Source: Heliocidaris erythrogramma (lineage: Eukaryota; Echinodermata; Echinoidea; Camarodonta; Echinometridae). From it: a stretch of 64,000 nucleotides of DNA. Of the stretch, positions 12,131-24,458 are shown piece after piece. Every line of letters starts with the position of its first letter. Positions within the stretch are counted from its first letter, which is position 1. The translations under genes and the position numbers were made by a program. The notes under the pieces were generated by a model. That model was not told where the DNA came from. It saw only the letters and a program-made list of their open reading frames with translations, and searched no databases. Where the stretch lies: the NCBI GenBank assembly GCA_025617745.1, contig CM046872.1, positions 1,364,001 through 1,428,000 on the forward strand, in the 5' to 3' direction.

Positions 12131-13880
12131 ATCCCTCTCATTGTATGTTCCTTCCCTTCTTATTAAATTTCGTTTTGTTTAATTATCAGTTTCTCTTCCT
12201 AACGTTTATCATGTTCATGTCTTTATTGCCCTCATTACCGTACATGTACATGCATATATATAGGATCAGGACTATTTATTTAACCTGTTATAAACATTAT
12301 TATGTCAGGCATCTTCAGATGTACACGGGGGTTTCTTTTCTCCTCCGGCCAACTGTAAATGTTTACAGTTCTGAACGGCATTTCAATTAAGGCTCATGAT
12401 ATTGTTTTCATAAAGTGCCCATGATAATATCATTTTGTTGACTCGCCTCAATTCAAACACATTTCTTCTTCTCATAGAATCATGAGAATACAGACAGAGT
12501 AATTATATTTTTCAGTGAGAAACAATGAGTGTTTTATTACCTGAATAATAATATCCATGAATCTATATGAAGATAAAATATATAAAATATCGAACATGCC
12601 TTTCGCTAATACAACAGAATGAATATTTAAATGAAAAATATAAACGTTGCCAATCATGTATTTGATCCAATTCATATTGTAGAATACATGTTTATTAAAT
12701 CACATTTTTTTCGTCGCATTTTCTGCATTTATTGTAGTCGCACATAAAAAGCAAACTGACGTAATCATGACGTCATAATTAATACAGAGTCTTTCCACAC
12801 TGATTAACAACAGTCTATGTGCAAGTATGCATGTTACATGTAATACCATTTCGTAGAATAAAATGTTGATGAGAAATCTTCTAAAAGTAACAAAACTCAT
12901 GACTGGTCTTAAAAACAGCTGAACTTCGATTATTTTGCATGATATAAGACTTTAAAATTGTAAATCCTTTGTTACACACAATGATTATAGCAAATACATC
13001 ATACTTTTACATGATCGAGGCGTCAGCACAACTGAATCGCTGATACTATAAGGTGAACCGACGTTGGATCCGGTGACATTTTGCTCTTGGCTTAATATCG
13101 TCTAAGTAACGGTGTTAGGGATGGGGTTTTGGGCTGGTTTCACGTTAGGTCTAGGGTTGGGCTATGATATAGTTATCGGCCGATTCAAGGTTCGAAAATT
13201 GGCATTAATGAGAGAAATCAGATCAGCCCCCCCCCCCCCCCCCCCTCACAACTTTCAAAAACGCTCCGCGGCCCCTTTACAGTATATCAGTTTAACAAAA
13301 AAACACGTCTTGGGCAGTAGAAACACATTAATACTTCTAAAGAGATGTCTATTTTTATCTAAACAAAGGGAACAGTCGTAATGATTTGCCCTACACGGAC
13401 ATGCGTGTAGATTAACGTGATCGACAAACGAATTATTTCAAGCTGACTTTTTCTTCTTTTTTTTTGAGGTACATGTATATGTATATATGTACATGTATAT
13501 TGAGGTGAAAGTGTCAAATAATTTACCATCGCAAAAGTACTAAACATGAAGCGTTTGGCCGCCTTTGTAGTTTGATAATAACAATCGTGGATTTATTCAA
13601 ATAATAAGAAAGAGGTGGGTGTGCCCAGCTTCTTGCGGAGATAAATTTGAAATGCCCTTTTCCTGCCCTTATACGGAAGTTAAATTATAATAAGGGACTG
13701 TTTTGGTTTCCAAAAATCTCGGTAAACTAGTAACATTTGTTTGCTTGTTTCTTTGTTTGCTTTTATTTCTGCGTTGTAATAGCAAATACAATAAATCAAA
13801 TTTTTACATAAGTATTACATAAGTAGAAAATCATGTACAATAAAAGTATACAATAAACATAATACATAATAGAATAAGGA
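12131..13880. other. Intergenic, no gene seen; C19 run
   Basis: AT-rich without supported genes. A C19 homopolymer lies at 13227-13245. Short ATGTATATGTACATGTATAT palindromic sequence lies at about 13470-13500. Confidence 0.4.
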
Positions 13881-13882
13881 AT

Positions 13883-14030
13883 ATCGATAACGATATCGAT
13901 ATTTTTCATTGAAGGTACACCATAGAGCTGCCCTACTATTACAATTCACGAGCATACTCACACGTACACACTATCAGTAGGGTGTACCTTTAATTGAAAA
14001 TTTCGTTATCGTTATCGTTATCGTTATCGG
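13883..14030. mobile_element. Hairpin MITE-like element with (CGTTAT)n end
   Basis: The left arm (about 13883-13936: CGATAACG.., TTTCATTGAAGGTACACC, GCCCTACT) is the reverse complement of the right arm (about 13974-14030: AGTAGGGTGTACCTTTAATT, then four GTTATC units). The loop is about 40 bp. This is the structure of a fold-back non-autonomous DNA element; the family is unknown. Confidence 0.7.
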
Positions 14031-15384
14031 ACAAATGTGACAAGCCCTTTAGTGTGACGACCCCCTCCCCCATCTGTCGTACCCCTCTGTTCTAGAGACG
14101 CCCCTGCAACCAGACATGCCAAGGCTTATCGTGGTACATCTATTATGGAAATCAAGAGCGTGTGTACTCTTCTAAATGGAACCTCGATACGATTGATAAA
14201 CATCTTGGGAATTGGTTTGCGTAACAGTTATTCATTTTTCAACTAAATAATCAAAAGATTGGCTCGACCTCACCTCAAATTTACCATTTCAGTTGATTAC
14301 ACACCTAAATCGCTTCTGTGATATGCAGGACAATCTCTATAGTACATTTTCAGCATTGTGTATACCTTTTTTTAGTTTGTTTGTTTGTTCCGTCCTTTCA
14401 GACTAGCAGCATGTTCAGTGGTTTAGCTGGTACGTTTAAAAGTAAAAGGAACAATATGGATATAATATACCTTAAAGGAAAAAAGGGTACAGCTATACAA
14501 AGGATACTATGTTTCAATATTATCCGGTATTACATACATTTATTCTTAAAATGCAACTCCCCTGGTTGAAAATATTATAGCCTTAACATGTCAACGGCGA
14601 TCTATAGTCCAGGATTTATTTGTAGTAGAAAAGTTTTCTAGATGCGTCTTTCGTCATGTGTGAAGTATAATGCGTTAATAATCTCAAGTGAATTGTTGGT
14701 CATGCATATGTCCTAAAAAGTGGTATTTAAAGTGGTATTGAAAATACCTATCACGTCGATATGTGGTGCAAAATGTCAAGTTAGCGTGGAAATAAGTCAC
14801 TCTTTATGTTAGTCCGTCATTTCACTTCTAGGCAAGAGGTGGACAGAAGGAAACAAGAATAACAAGTTTGGTTTTTGATAAGGAAGAATATGGATTGATT
14901 TTAGTAGGACCAATATATCCGAACAAAGGGAAGCATTCTGGATGATTTCGGTTAATACAACTCCGGTTTAATGGTCTTGTCTCCTTTATGTTCACTGTCG
15001 ATCTAGTAATGACGATCTGAGATTTATGTGTACCGTAAAAGAACCGTCAGTAATTTTGTCCTGGTCCTATCTTAGTTACAGTATAAGAACGTGTCACTGG
15101 TCTTTTTGATATAATGGGCGATTGTGCTTCTAGTCAGATATGAGGTAACTTTTTCCTTGATGAATGATATAGAGTTAGATGAAACTTTTTTTCATTAGAG
15201 GGGGAAGCACTCCCTCCCCGTACCTGCGCAACTCACCGCGACAAACTGTACCGTGCAGCGTCCATCAGGTCTCGACAACTGTAACTCGTGAAATTTTATA
15301 TTTTTTGTTCGGTCTATCGTCAGTCAACTGTTAGTCTCGTTAGTGTTATTTAGCGTAAAAGTGATGAATTCATGACACCATGTT
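14031..15384. other. Intergenic, no gene seen
   Basis: No repeat or coding evidence noticed. Confidence 0.35.
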
Positions 15385-15795
15385 TGACTGAAAGAAAGGG
15401 TTGAGCTCTCGGAAAGGTGTAAACTAATGTGTCATCGCTCTCATTCGTTTGATGTCAATTTGGAAGAACAATACAGTACAAATGCCCCCTGAAAACGATT
15501 GCTCTTCTAATACCCTCATATTAGAAGTATGACTTGAAATAGCTGAAGCGTTTGGGCCGAACATTCAAGTCACATGTGTGTGCAGTCCCATATACCCATT
15601 TCTGCGTCTAGTGCATGTGCTTCTCAATGACATTGGATCAATACCTCGTCATTGTGATGATTCCAAAACCTCACAGTATACACAAATTCTTACGTAGACA
15701 TGATCAACCTTTCCCGATTGCTTTGAGACATTTTTTTCATATTGTAATCGCATGACCAGAAATCAACTTTTTCTTTAATTTAAAGTATAGTCAGT
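15385..15795. repeat. Dispersed repeat, copy 1
   Basis: About 400 bp alignable by eye with 41705-42085 on the same strand. Shared blocks in the same order include AAAGAAAGGGTTRAG, CTGAAAACGR, GTGTGNAGTCCCATRTAC, CACAGTRTACACAAA and TGTAATCGCA. The copies are clearly diverged. No coding capacity and no clear terminal repeats, so the class is unknown. Confidence 0.75.
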
Positions 15796-16811
15796 TACCC
15801 CAGTATAGTCAGTTACACATTAAGTCGGTACAAAAACAATGAATTAAGAATTTCACGTCAAAAGCGGTCAGTGTCCAAGTTTTAGCATGACAGCAACTGA
15901 ATGGAGTGTCCGCGAAGGTGCAGATTGACGGTACAGGTGATTCAGCTGTTGTGTTTTATGACCTTTATAAACGTAGAGCGATCGAAGGTAGTGCTTGTTA
16001 CATAATCAAATTTTGTTCTTCTTCTTCTTCTTTTTTTTTTTTGCATTATAAAGTTACATCCTACTGGTTGCAAAGATACGTCAGATAAATTGATGGTATT
16101 GAAAAAAAGAAATTGACCATGTTGACGCAATGATGCAGACCAGTGAAGTTAAAAATAAGGAATGATAGTCCACAGGAAGAGAAAGACTACACGCTTTTAC
16201 AGTTGTACTGGAGATCATCATTACCCTGCAAGTAAACCTAGCAATCTCATCAGTTTCGTATGCTTATGGTCAGTTTTCGGCTCCGATTAGAATGTTATCA
16301 TAATCACGATGAATAAAAATAAAAAAGTCCCAGAAAAAAATGAGGGAGTAGTACAGTTATTTCAGCAGCTGCAGTAGGTCAATGAAGTGAATGTGTGTTT
16401 CGATTAGTATATCATCATTCCTTCTTTTACGAGGAGAAGTATACAAGAAAGAAACCTTTTCGATAGGGGGATTAAGTCAAACATTTATGCAGTACCATAT
16501 ACAGTCCACGGTAAGTCCGTCTGTCATGGAAATAAATTGTAATTCTAATTAACACTGACGCTAATGTTTTGCATGTGACATTGGACGAATAATGTAACGG
16601 GTAGTAGAATGACGTCAGTGGTTAAGCCCCGTTGCACCCAGTTATTACAAATTGTGATACCTTATACTTATTACACGCCCATCATAATCATTCTTTCATT
16701 TCATATCATTGATGCTAATTTGGCATAGGCCTTGCAAGACTCGTTTTGAACGAACTGAATATTGATATCAGCGGTACGCTTAATTAATAAAATAAAATAG
16801 AAAATAGGCCA
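15796..16811. other. Intergenic, no gene seen
   Basis: A TTC-rich and T-rich tract at 16016-16042. No supported gene. Confidence 0.35.
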
Positions 16812-16948
16812 GGGGAGCGTTTCATTAAGCGTTTTGTCAGTTATTTTTACCGACAAATTTGCTCTCAGCCAGTCAGATGCAAGGGTTTCAGTAGCTTATA
16901 ACAGTTGTCGGTGAAAATCACTGACAAACGCTTGATGAAACGCTCCCA
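16812..16948. mobile_element. Fold-back MITE, GGGGAGCGTTTCAT family, copy 1
   Basis: Terminal inverted repeats begin GGGGAGCGTTTCATTAAGCG and end with CGCTTGATGAAACGCTCCC. The inverted match continues inward through TTTGTCAGT..TTTTTACCGACAA, so most of the 137 bp can form one hairpin. A second copy lies at 24334-24458. Confidence 0.9.
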
Positions 16949-17604
16949 AGAATACGTTAAAGGAGTGATTTATATCGCATCTAGAAAGAGATTACGCAGT
17001 CCCATAACTTGAGGGTAACTTTTGCTAATGGGATCAGGATAAGCAGGCATAAATTTCGCATTTACCAATGACATAAATTGGTAAGGGCTTATAACTAAGC
17101 CATTTCATTAAAAGCAATCCTACAAAGTTCTCTCTAACATCCCTCTCCATGTTCAGAACTATTACCTCTTCTACACTTTTCAGTTGCTACGTCCCCCTTA
17201 ATGTTTGTCTAGACTCTAGAGGCATCAGCTGAATATTATTGTCATTATTTTCGTCTTATTTTTTTTTTATTCCATGAGGTATACCTTACAATTATGAAAT
17301 GCGGTAATAGTATGTGTTGGTCCTCCCTGATGAAGTACATGTAAAGTCTCATGTCAGTAAACGATGATACTCGTCGTTTGTCTTACAGTTGAATGTATAT
17401 AAGGAGCTATACGTGGCATGTTAATGAAAAACATGAGAAATGCGCACGTTGGAGAATTGTTAATAATATATGTAATTCATATTATAAGCCTTTATCATTT
17501 GAAAATTAATGATACGTTAGTCTTTAATGATTTCCGTATCCCACGCGTTTGTTACGTCTAGACCATAGGCCTGTACCATCCAAAAGGCCTATCGAACTAT
17601 TACT
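16949..17604. other. Intergenic, no gene seen
   Basis: AT-rich sequence with no feature noticed. Confidence 0.35.
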
Positions 17605-17609
17605 GATTC

Positions 17610-18005
17610 TAGGACAACTACCCCCTGGACAACTACCCCCGGACAACTACCCCCTAGACAACTACCCCCGAGGACAGTTACCCCCAAGGATAACTATCCC
17701 CAGAACAACTACCCTCCAGGACAATTACCCCCAGTACAATTCCTGGGGTATAGTTGACCTGGGAGTAGTTGTCCGGGGGTGGTTGTCCTGGGGGTAATTG
17801 CCCTATTGGGGTAGTTGTCATGGGGGTACTTGTCCAGGGGTAATTGTCCGCTTGGGGTAGTTGTCCTGGGGGTAGTTGTCCTGGGGAGTAATTGTCCTGG
17901 GAGTAATTGTCCTGGGGGTAATTGTCCTAGGGGGTAGTTGTCCAGGGGGTATTTAGCTGGGGGAGGGTAGTTGTCCGGGATAATTTTCCGGGGGTAGTTG
18001 TCCTG
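17610..18005. repeat. Polarity-switching minisatellite, 14-17 bp unit
   Basis: From 17610 to about 17740 the unit reads GGACAACTACCCCC on the plus strand. From about 17748 to 18005 it reads GGGGGTAGTTGTCCTG, the reverse complement. Roughly eight C-rich units face roughly fifteen G-rich ones around a short centre at about 17740-17750, so the array is a large imperfect palindrome. It lies 0.4 kb past the 3' end of the receptor coding sequence. Confidence 0.95.
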
Positions 18006-18394
18006 ATGCGCATATTATTATAATGGCAAATCTTTATAATGGAATTGAGTTGTTATAAATTAGTTCCAAATGGGTAATTTTAGGAGTTCGAACATATCAT
18101 ACATAAGTCCTTTACAAAGGTTTTGACACTTTATCTGGCTAAACCATTTGTGTGTTTATGTGCTATAATGGATCAATACGTGTCAAAGAGTTTGCCTCTG
18201 TTACAGAGAGTGACGTAGCTAAGGCATAAGGCAAGTTTGTATAACCACCGACGCGAATAGTAAGTGTACCTTTTCCGCGTGACAACGTTGGCACGAGTCG
18301 CAGGAAGGTAAAGAAAAGCACATCAACAACAATAATGGAATAAGAACCGACGTTTGTTCTGGGTGGATGTCTTCGGCCCATCCGCCTTGGTTCC
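18006..18394. other. 3' flank of the receptor gene
   Basis: The receptor's 3' UTR should start here on the minus strand. I found no AATAAA or ATTAAA on that strand before the minisatellite, so the transcript end is not defined. Confidence 0.4.
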
Positions 18395-19933
18395 TCACAC
18401 AGAGACCATTTTGTTGTGCCTAAGTGGACTCCCGTCGCCGTTGCTTAACGACTCATAGCAATGCTCTGGCCAGCAGTGTTTTGCATCCGACGGACCACCG
18501 CGAAGCCGACGCGATGGGGACGTTGTCAGCTGCGTCATGGCAGTGTTTCCACGTTCTAAATGCGCCACCACCTTCCATTGGTTGTCGTAGTGCACTCCGG
18601 GAAGGAAGCGGAACACAGATTTGAAGCCGTTACGGAACTTGGCGTTCATCCAGCAGTAGATGAAGGGGTTGTAGACGCAGTTGCTCATGGCTGCTAGAAG
18701 CACAGTGAGGTAGACCTGCTTGATGTAACGGTAGTAGAGGACATTCTCGTAGACCTCCTGAAGGATGTTGAAGGAGTGGATTGGTAGGTAGCACAAGGCA
18801 AAGAGAAGTACCACCATGGCAAACATCTTGACTAACTGAGTATGAGAAAAAGATATATAGATAGTGAATGGACTGTTAATGTGTCATAGGTGTTATTTTG
18901 TGCATATTTAGAAAGTTACAAATAAACCAGTTCTTAATAACTCATTGTTTAATGTAGGCACTTTTCTAACATGACTTTGACTAAGTTCTTACTATGTGAA
19001 GGCCAACATCGCTACCTGAGTCAAGAGAGGGTACCGAAGAGAAAGGGTTTGGAATTCTAGAGCTACACACGATTATCCGTATTCTGAAAAACAGAGGTAA
19101 AAGAGAAATCCTCAGATTTTGTTTTGCATTACAGCCATTGGATGAGTATAGCCAGTAACAAATTCAGTATCTTAATCCGATTACACTACCTTCGTTTTTG
19201 ACTCGTTGATCTTTTTGTCCCTGCTGGCTTGCGTTTCTCCGGGTGTTCGTCTACTCCAGATTACATAGCCAATCCTCCCGTAGGCAACAGCCAAGACACA
19301 TAGTGGTACAAAATATTGAATTCCCATCAGGACATATGTATAAATTTTAGATTGTTCCCAATTGCTCTCAGAACAAAATGTTGAGTCCCCCTCTACGCCT
19401 ACCGTGGAAAATATTAAAGAAGGTAGTGCCACCACACATGCCACAACCCAGATGACTGCGATGACTGTTAATGCTTGCGATGATCCCATGCGCAGAACTA
19501 AAGGATGGCATATCGCTATGTAACGGTCCACGCTGATGGACACCAGCGTAAAGATACTCACAGACACAGAGACGCTTTGTATGTAGGACACGGCTTTGCA
19601 CATGAACTCTCCGAAGGGCCATGTCATATACATTGCAGCGTAAAATGAAAAGTTAACGCACATAACCGCCATAAGGATATCGCTCACCGCCAGATTGACG
19701 ATGGAGTAGTTGGTGACGGTGCGCATGCGCGCGTGTCCAAGCACAATGTAGCAGACGACAGAATTCCCGCCAACGCCCAACACAGTCACAATGGCAAATA
19801 GTACCCCATATATTGCCTGTATCCATGGCGGTTCTTTGTACAGTTCCCGTATTTCCGAATAGTTACTGTCGAGTACTACTGAGTAGTTATCTGGCGGCAC
19901 CGATGAATTCATTACCACTAACACATGCTCCAT
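18395..19933 (-). CDS. Class A (rhodopsin-like) neuropeptide G-protein-coupled receptor, two exons
   Basis: Predicted seven-transmembrane receptor that binds a secreted neuropeptide and signals through G proteins at the plasma membrane. Exon 1 is 19933-19190 (residues 1-248) and exon 2 is 18835-18395 (residues 249-394 plus TGA). The ATG at 19933 is the first after an in-frame TGA at 19945-19943. The extracellular N-terminus has three N-glycosylation sequons (N9, N16, N24). Landmarks: GN in TM1 (N57), NLAVSD in TM2 (D85), TM3 cysteine C112 pairing with ECL2 C187, DRY at 136-138, TM5 P210, CYLP in TM6 (263-266), NPFIY in TM7 (304-308), then a basic helix 8. The usual TM6 tryptophan is Tyr264, and no cysteine follows helix 8 directly. 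TM2-TM3 and TM7 (YNPFIYCWMN) recall RYamide/luqin, NPY-like and tachykinin-like receptors; TM6 (FALCYLPI) recalls orexin receptors. GPCR identity is very secure; the ligand class is not. It looks intact, and no second gene lies near it. Confidence 0.93.
18836..19189 (-). other. Phase-0 intron of the neuropeptide receptor gene
   Basis: On the minus strand exon 1 ends in an AAG codon followed by the donor GTAGTG. Exon 2 is preceded by a pyrimidine-containing acceptor ending in CAG. Without splicing, exon 1 reads two codons into the intron and stops at 19181. Splicing joins ESKTK to LVKMFAMVV, which restores the standard start of TM6, so the boundaries are set by protein continuity as well as by GT/AG. 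The intron is 354 bp. Confidence 0.9.
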
Positions 19934-22900
19934 ATTTGAAAGTCAGTTATTCCTTGTATATAACTCTCACAACACACAGTCGAAATCTAGATATTAATCT
20001 GCGTTCAATGTATATCTCCTCGTTCCGTCGATAAAAGATTCCCGGATTGATCTGATCCCTGTCACCTTATTCCTCACAAACGTCATGTACCTCTTACCAT
20101 TTCTTCCGTAGGTGAACACCAAGATTGGTGCGTTGGGGTTACCAAGAATATATATTGCAATGTAAAGCGTACTACTGGAACTAACATTCATTCAAAAGAA
20201 ACATTGCGCATAACCCATAGTTGTTAGTCGCAATTTTCCATATCTTCCTCTTCACGTGGCTTTTTTTTAGTAATGTATCAGTAAGTAAAGTTGGCTAGAA
20301 CAGAGAGATAATTAATTTTCCCTTCTCCCTCCGCTTACTCTCCAGTTGCCAATGCCGATTGGTTGCCCCGCAAATACCACTGAAAAGATCGTTGTATTAT
20401 TCTCTTTCGGCTGCGTTGGCAATTCGGTACGACCATCAAGAATTAAAACCTGGATAAAGAGAAAATGAGAAATAAAATAATTAATACCTCAGAGGAACAT
20501 AGGAAAGATCTTATGACAGTCTATATCTCTTTCGATGCACATGTTACACTAAAGTGTATATCCCTCTAGCTATACATTACACCAGAGCTACTAATCATTT
20601 AATCATTACAGTGGTAGTTCGAGCTCAACACGTCAATGTGGGTTTTTCGTTTATAGATATTGATTGTAACCTTTTCTTTCTGTCCCAGTTTCACAAAAAT
20701 TATATATCTTGTTTAATTGACACGAATACCACCATACCTAGGTCATGACCATCACCGGTGGCGTAGCATGCATCTAGTTATCGAGAAAGGAGGTGGGAGA
20801 AAACTACGAGGAAGCGGACGACACATTGTTTGCGAGTCAGTGGCGATGTTCTTTGTTACATAATGGTAGTGACGTCATGCGTATTTCAATTTCGATCTGA
20901 TAAATACGGAAGGTAAAGAAAATGTGTCAATGTATTTCCAACATCATGAGCTAGCTCATAAACAGTGCAGCAAATGAACGTAAGTATTCTGCACTGCTTT
21001 AGGGTGACTCCTGTGGCGTGATAAGTATTCCGATCAATAACTGTTTTTAGCTAAGCAGGTGTTGTGTTGCTATATAGACACAATGGGTATCCTCAATAAT
21101 GTAGCCTTTTCTAAAACACCCTCGGGGAAATCATCGTTTACAGTTAACGTTTCACTCTAATACACTAATGCACCATGGCGTGCATATTAATAAGATGTAA
21201 AAAGGATCTGCTAAAATGAGCCAAACGGTAGGGACGTAAAACACTTGGGTTTTCTGACGTTTCTTAAGGCAATGTTGCTTTTACAATACTGAAAAGAGCA
21301 TTCATTGGGTGAAGTAATAGATCACACTGAGAGTTTATATCCTTGAGGATACTGTAGAATTACGGTGACATCTCTTGGCTATCTGGGTCATGTAGGGAAG
21401 GGAAATTGAGGACGTCCTAGTTAACCAAAATGTCACGAGATCGGAGGCCCACGAGACTAATGGTAACAATCATGTTCAGGAGACCAATATAACACGTACT
21501 GTTTCATTTTCATGGGTCTTCAGCCACATGAACCATCTGGTTATACTTAAGCGGGCCATGGGGTCGAATATTTCGGTCTATTCGACCTAATTTTCTTGTG
21601 AACCTTCGAACAATAAGAAAAACAGGAATTTTTCGGTCCCATGCCACGTCCATCTCGATTTATAAAATTATGGCTTAAACAAAATAAGACTCCCGGAATC
21701 GTGGTATCATCGTGTGGACGCAAATATAATTTGAAAAACTTTCGAATACCAAAATAAATATTTTAACAACAAGCCAAGTAAATTATTCTTGTTTATCACC
21801 CATTGACCCTCTTTTAACATTTTTGCAATAATCATGGCATAGTTAAATGAAGAGGAATGACTTTGAGAAAAATCGTTAAAAAGCCTCACCGGGTAACATG
21901 GGTAATATGCGTAAAATTATGTAAGTTTACTTTATAGTTATATAACGAATTATGTCACTTTTCATACATTCTAAATGATATTTCCCCAGGCATATTGAAA
22001 ATTAATAATGGCTATAAGAAAATGACTTTTTGTAGTAAGTCTAACAAATTTAGTGTGGCTTGCAGAAATATGATTTCACCAATAGTCTTACTTTGGATAT
22101 TTGGAACCATAGATAATAATACTAGCGGTGGGTGACCGTGACTGAGAATTTTGGTTAGTAATTTTATACATTCCTACCGGAGAATGCTAGAAGACACAAC
22201 AATATTTGTCGTGAAAGGATGCCGATTTTGAGAGGTGAATTTCACATCGATATGTAACGAGAGCGGATTATCACAGCATAAGAAGGACTGAGGCGAGAAA
22301 TAGAAGCTAAAGATCAGCACGCTATGAAAATATAACATCTTGAACCCAAAGTTTTAGGATATTTATTTTTATTCGCAAAACGTTAGGAGAATTTGGTGAA
22401 TTAAGTTCAGTTTTCAAGGAATTCGAGGAAAAGCCAATCGTATTAGATCTCTTTGACATTTCGTGGACGTTTATATAGGGAAAGTTGGAACTTGAAAGAT
22501 TAGCGGAAACTCCATAGAAACTATTAATTTTGTCAAATTGAGAGGCACGTTTAAATTAAAAGTGAATAAACACATACCATTCACTATATTGTTTTATACT
22601 ATTTTTAGAATAATGTGTTTCATGTATCACTTTCACGTCTCAAAACAAATTTGACGATTTTAACATTTTATTACGTTTAATTTCGTCATCATTTTAAAGT
22701 GCATAAGTAAAAGCCATAAATTTCAGCAGTTACTCTATAAATTTGACTTCAACCCCATGGATGGTGATCTCCATGGCACCATTTAAAATTGATGAGTAAA
22801 GAAAAGACAAGATTGAAATATTTTGTCCATGCGAATTTATCAGGCTTCATTTCAAATCATCTTTTACTGTCCATACGCTGTGAGATTTTGTGTTTGTGTG

Positions 22901-24330
22901 GGGTTCTTTTTAGTACACCGAGATATATTTCCATACGGACAGCAGCATGAAAGACTTGATTTATTATCTTCCTTTTTTTCTTTTTTTTTTGTAGGGGCGG
23001 GGGGAAGAGTCATTTGAATATTAATTGCAGCGTACGATAATGAAATTAATCAGATATTATCCTCACAAAATTAGTGTGGAGTGGTATAAACCAACATCCT
23101 TACTATTTTTATATGAACTTTTAGAAAAAAAATTATGACAATCGGTCAAGTATCTGCCATAGCTTGTACGGAACAGAAAGAAGCGGGTAGAGTAGCTGAA
23201 AAGTAAGTATGCTCATTGTATTTTAAATGGAGGACATTCGTTGTGCTAAAACAAAACCATTCTCCCTGGCTGTTGAAGCAACTCTTCCGCTGTCCAAATA
23301 ACGAACTTACAGTCTAAATCTAAGCATCTTCTCTTTTCTTGGTTTTTGACAATCTTATTATTGAACTGTTATCACACTCTACTTAATATGCTGCGATAGA
23401 AAGTCGAAAATAATGATATCAAAAGCTCACTCGAGCAAAACGACAAGTTGCCTCGAAAGCAACAAGACTGTTTCACAGGATTCAGTTAAGACAATGAATA
23501 ACTGCCTCAGTAAGGGTTTCGGTAGGAGATTATCAAAAGACCAGGCGAAGATGACTCAAATGGCCTCCAAGTCATAAATGAAAGCGTTCAATCATGGCAA
23601 GTATAAGGGCTATTCATTCTATATTAAAATGGTATTTCTAGTTTGGAAATCCCATTTTGGGCAAGGTCGTGGGTTTATCTCGATTCTTCACAATTCTAAT
23701 GACGCGTGATTTAAATCTCTTCAATTTCATGACGTGACACATCGGTCTAAAAAGGGTATGGACAGCGAGATGAGGATTCCCCTATCCCATACCGTGACAG
23801 ATGTCCCATCACGTTTCTTACCTTAGACATTGTAGCTCCTTAGATATATTACTTATAATCATATTAATCATAATGAGAATAAATTTATATCAGTAACTGG
23901 ACGCGGCTATGACGTATTTAAACACTATAGGCATCGATGATTGTTTGGGTGTGGTGCTTGCCGTGAACTGTTAAAGGCTTTTTTCCTATTTAGAATGCCA
24001 CCACTACTTGACTGACTTTATGCTTTGCATTTCTTGAAAGCATATCATTCTACTTAAATATTTGATATGTCAAAGCGCATTAGAAAGTGTCACGTGAATA
24101 CCTGATCATATTGGTATTTGGAACTGGCCTAAATGACACTTATGTAAATTGACACTCAAGTCAATGACTGAAAGGCTCTTATATGAAACGAAAAAGCCAT
24201 CATTTCATTAAGGGGATTAATTAGTTTCGTTCTTGAAGTCAAATCCACTACTGATAATAGAAAAAAAAAGATCGTTCCAGCATTTTCTCGTAAATGTTAA
24301 GTCGGGCATCTCCAGCTCCTGGGAATATGC
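19934..24330. other. 5' flank of the receptor gene and intergenic sequence
   Basis: No coding region recognised. A reverse CCAAT box lies at about 20357-20362 and a TATATA string about 25 bp upstream of the receptor ATG, but neither can be called a promoter from sequence alone. No repeats were noticed between 20 and 24.3 kb, the quietest part of the window. Confidence 0.4.
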
Positions 24331-24333
24331 CAG

Positions 24334-24458
24334 GGGAGCGTTTCATCAAGCGTTTTGTCAGTGATTTTTACTGACAACTGTTATAAGCTCCTGAAATCCT
24401 TGCATCTGATTTGTCAGTAAAAATCACTGACAAAACGCTTAATGAAACGCTCCCCAGG
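24334..24458. mobile_element. Fold-back MITE, GGGGAGCGTTTCAT family, copy 2
   Basis: Nearly palindromic: arms run from GGGGAGCGTTTCATCAAGCG to CGCTTAATGAAACGCTCCCC, with inner arms TTTTGTCAGTGATTTTTACT and AGTAAAAATCACTGACAAAA. Slightly shorter and more symmetrical than the copy at 16812. It has no coding capacity. Confidence 0.92.

Noticed and set aside
18424-18624. Plus-strand frame antisense to receptor exon 2
   Set aside because: It is the shadow of a strongly supported coding exon and has no recognisable domain.
19368-19622. Second minus-strand frame inside receptor exon 1
   Set aside because: An alternative frame of the GPCR exon, with no homology of its own.
20340-20370. Reverse CCAAT box as the receptor promoter
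   Set aside because: A single short motif about 420 bp upstream, with no transcript start evidence.
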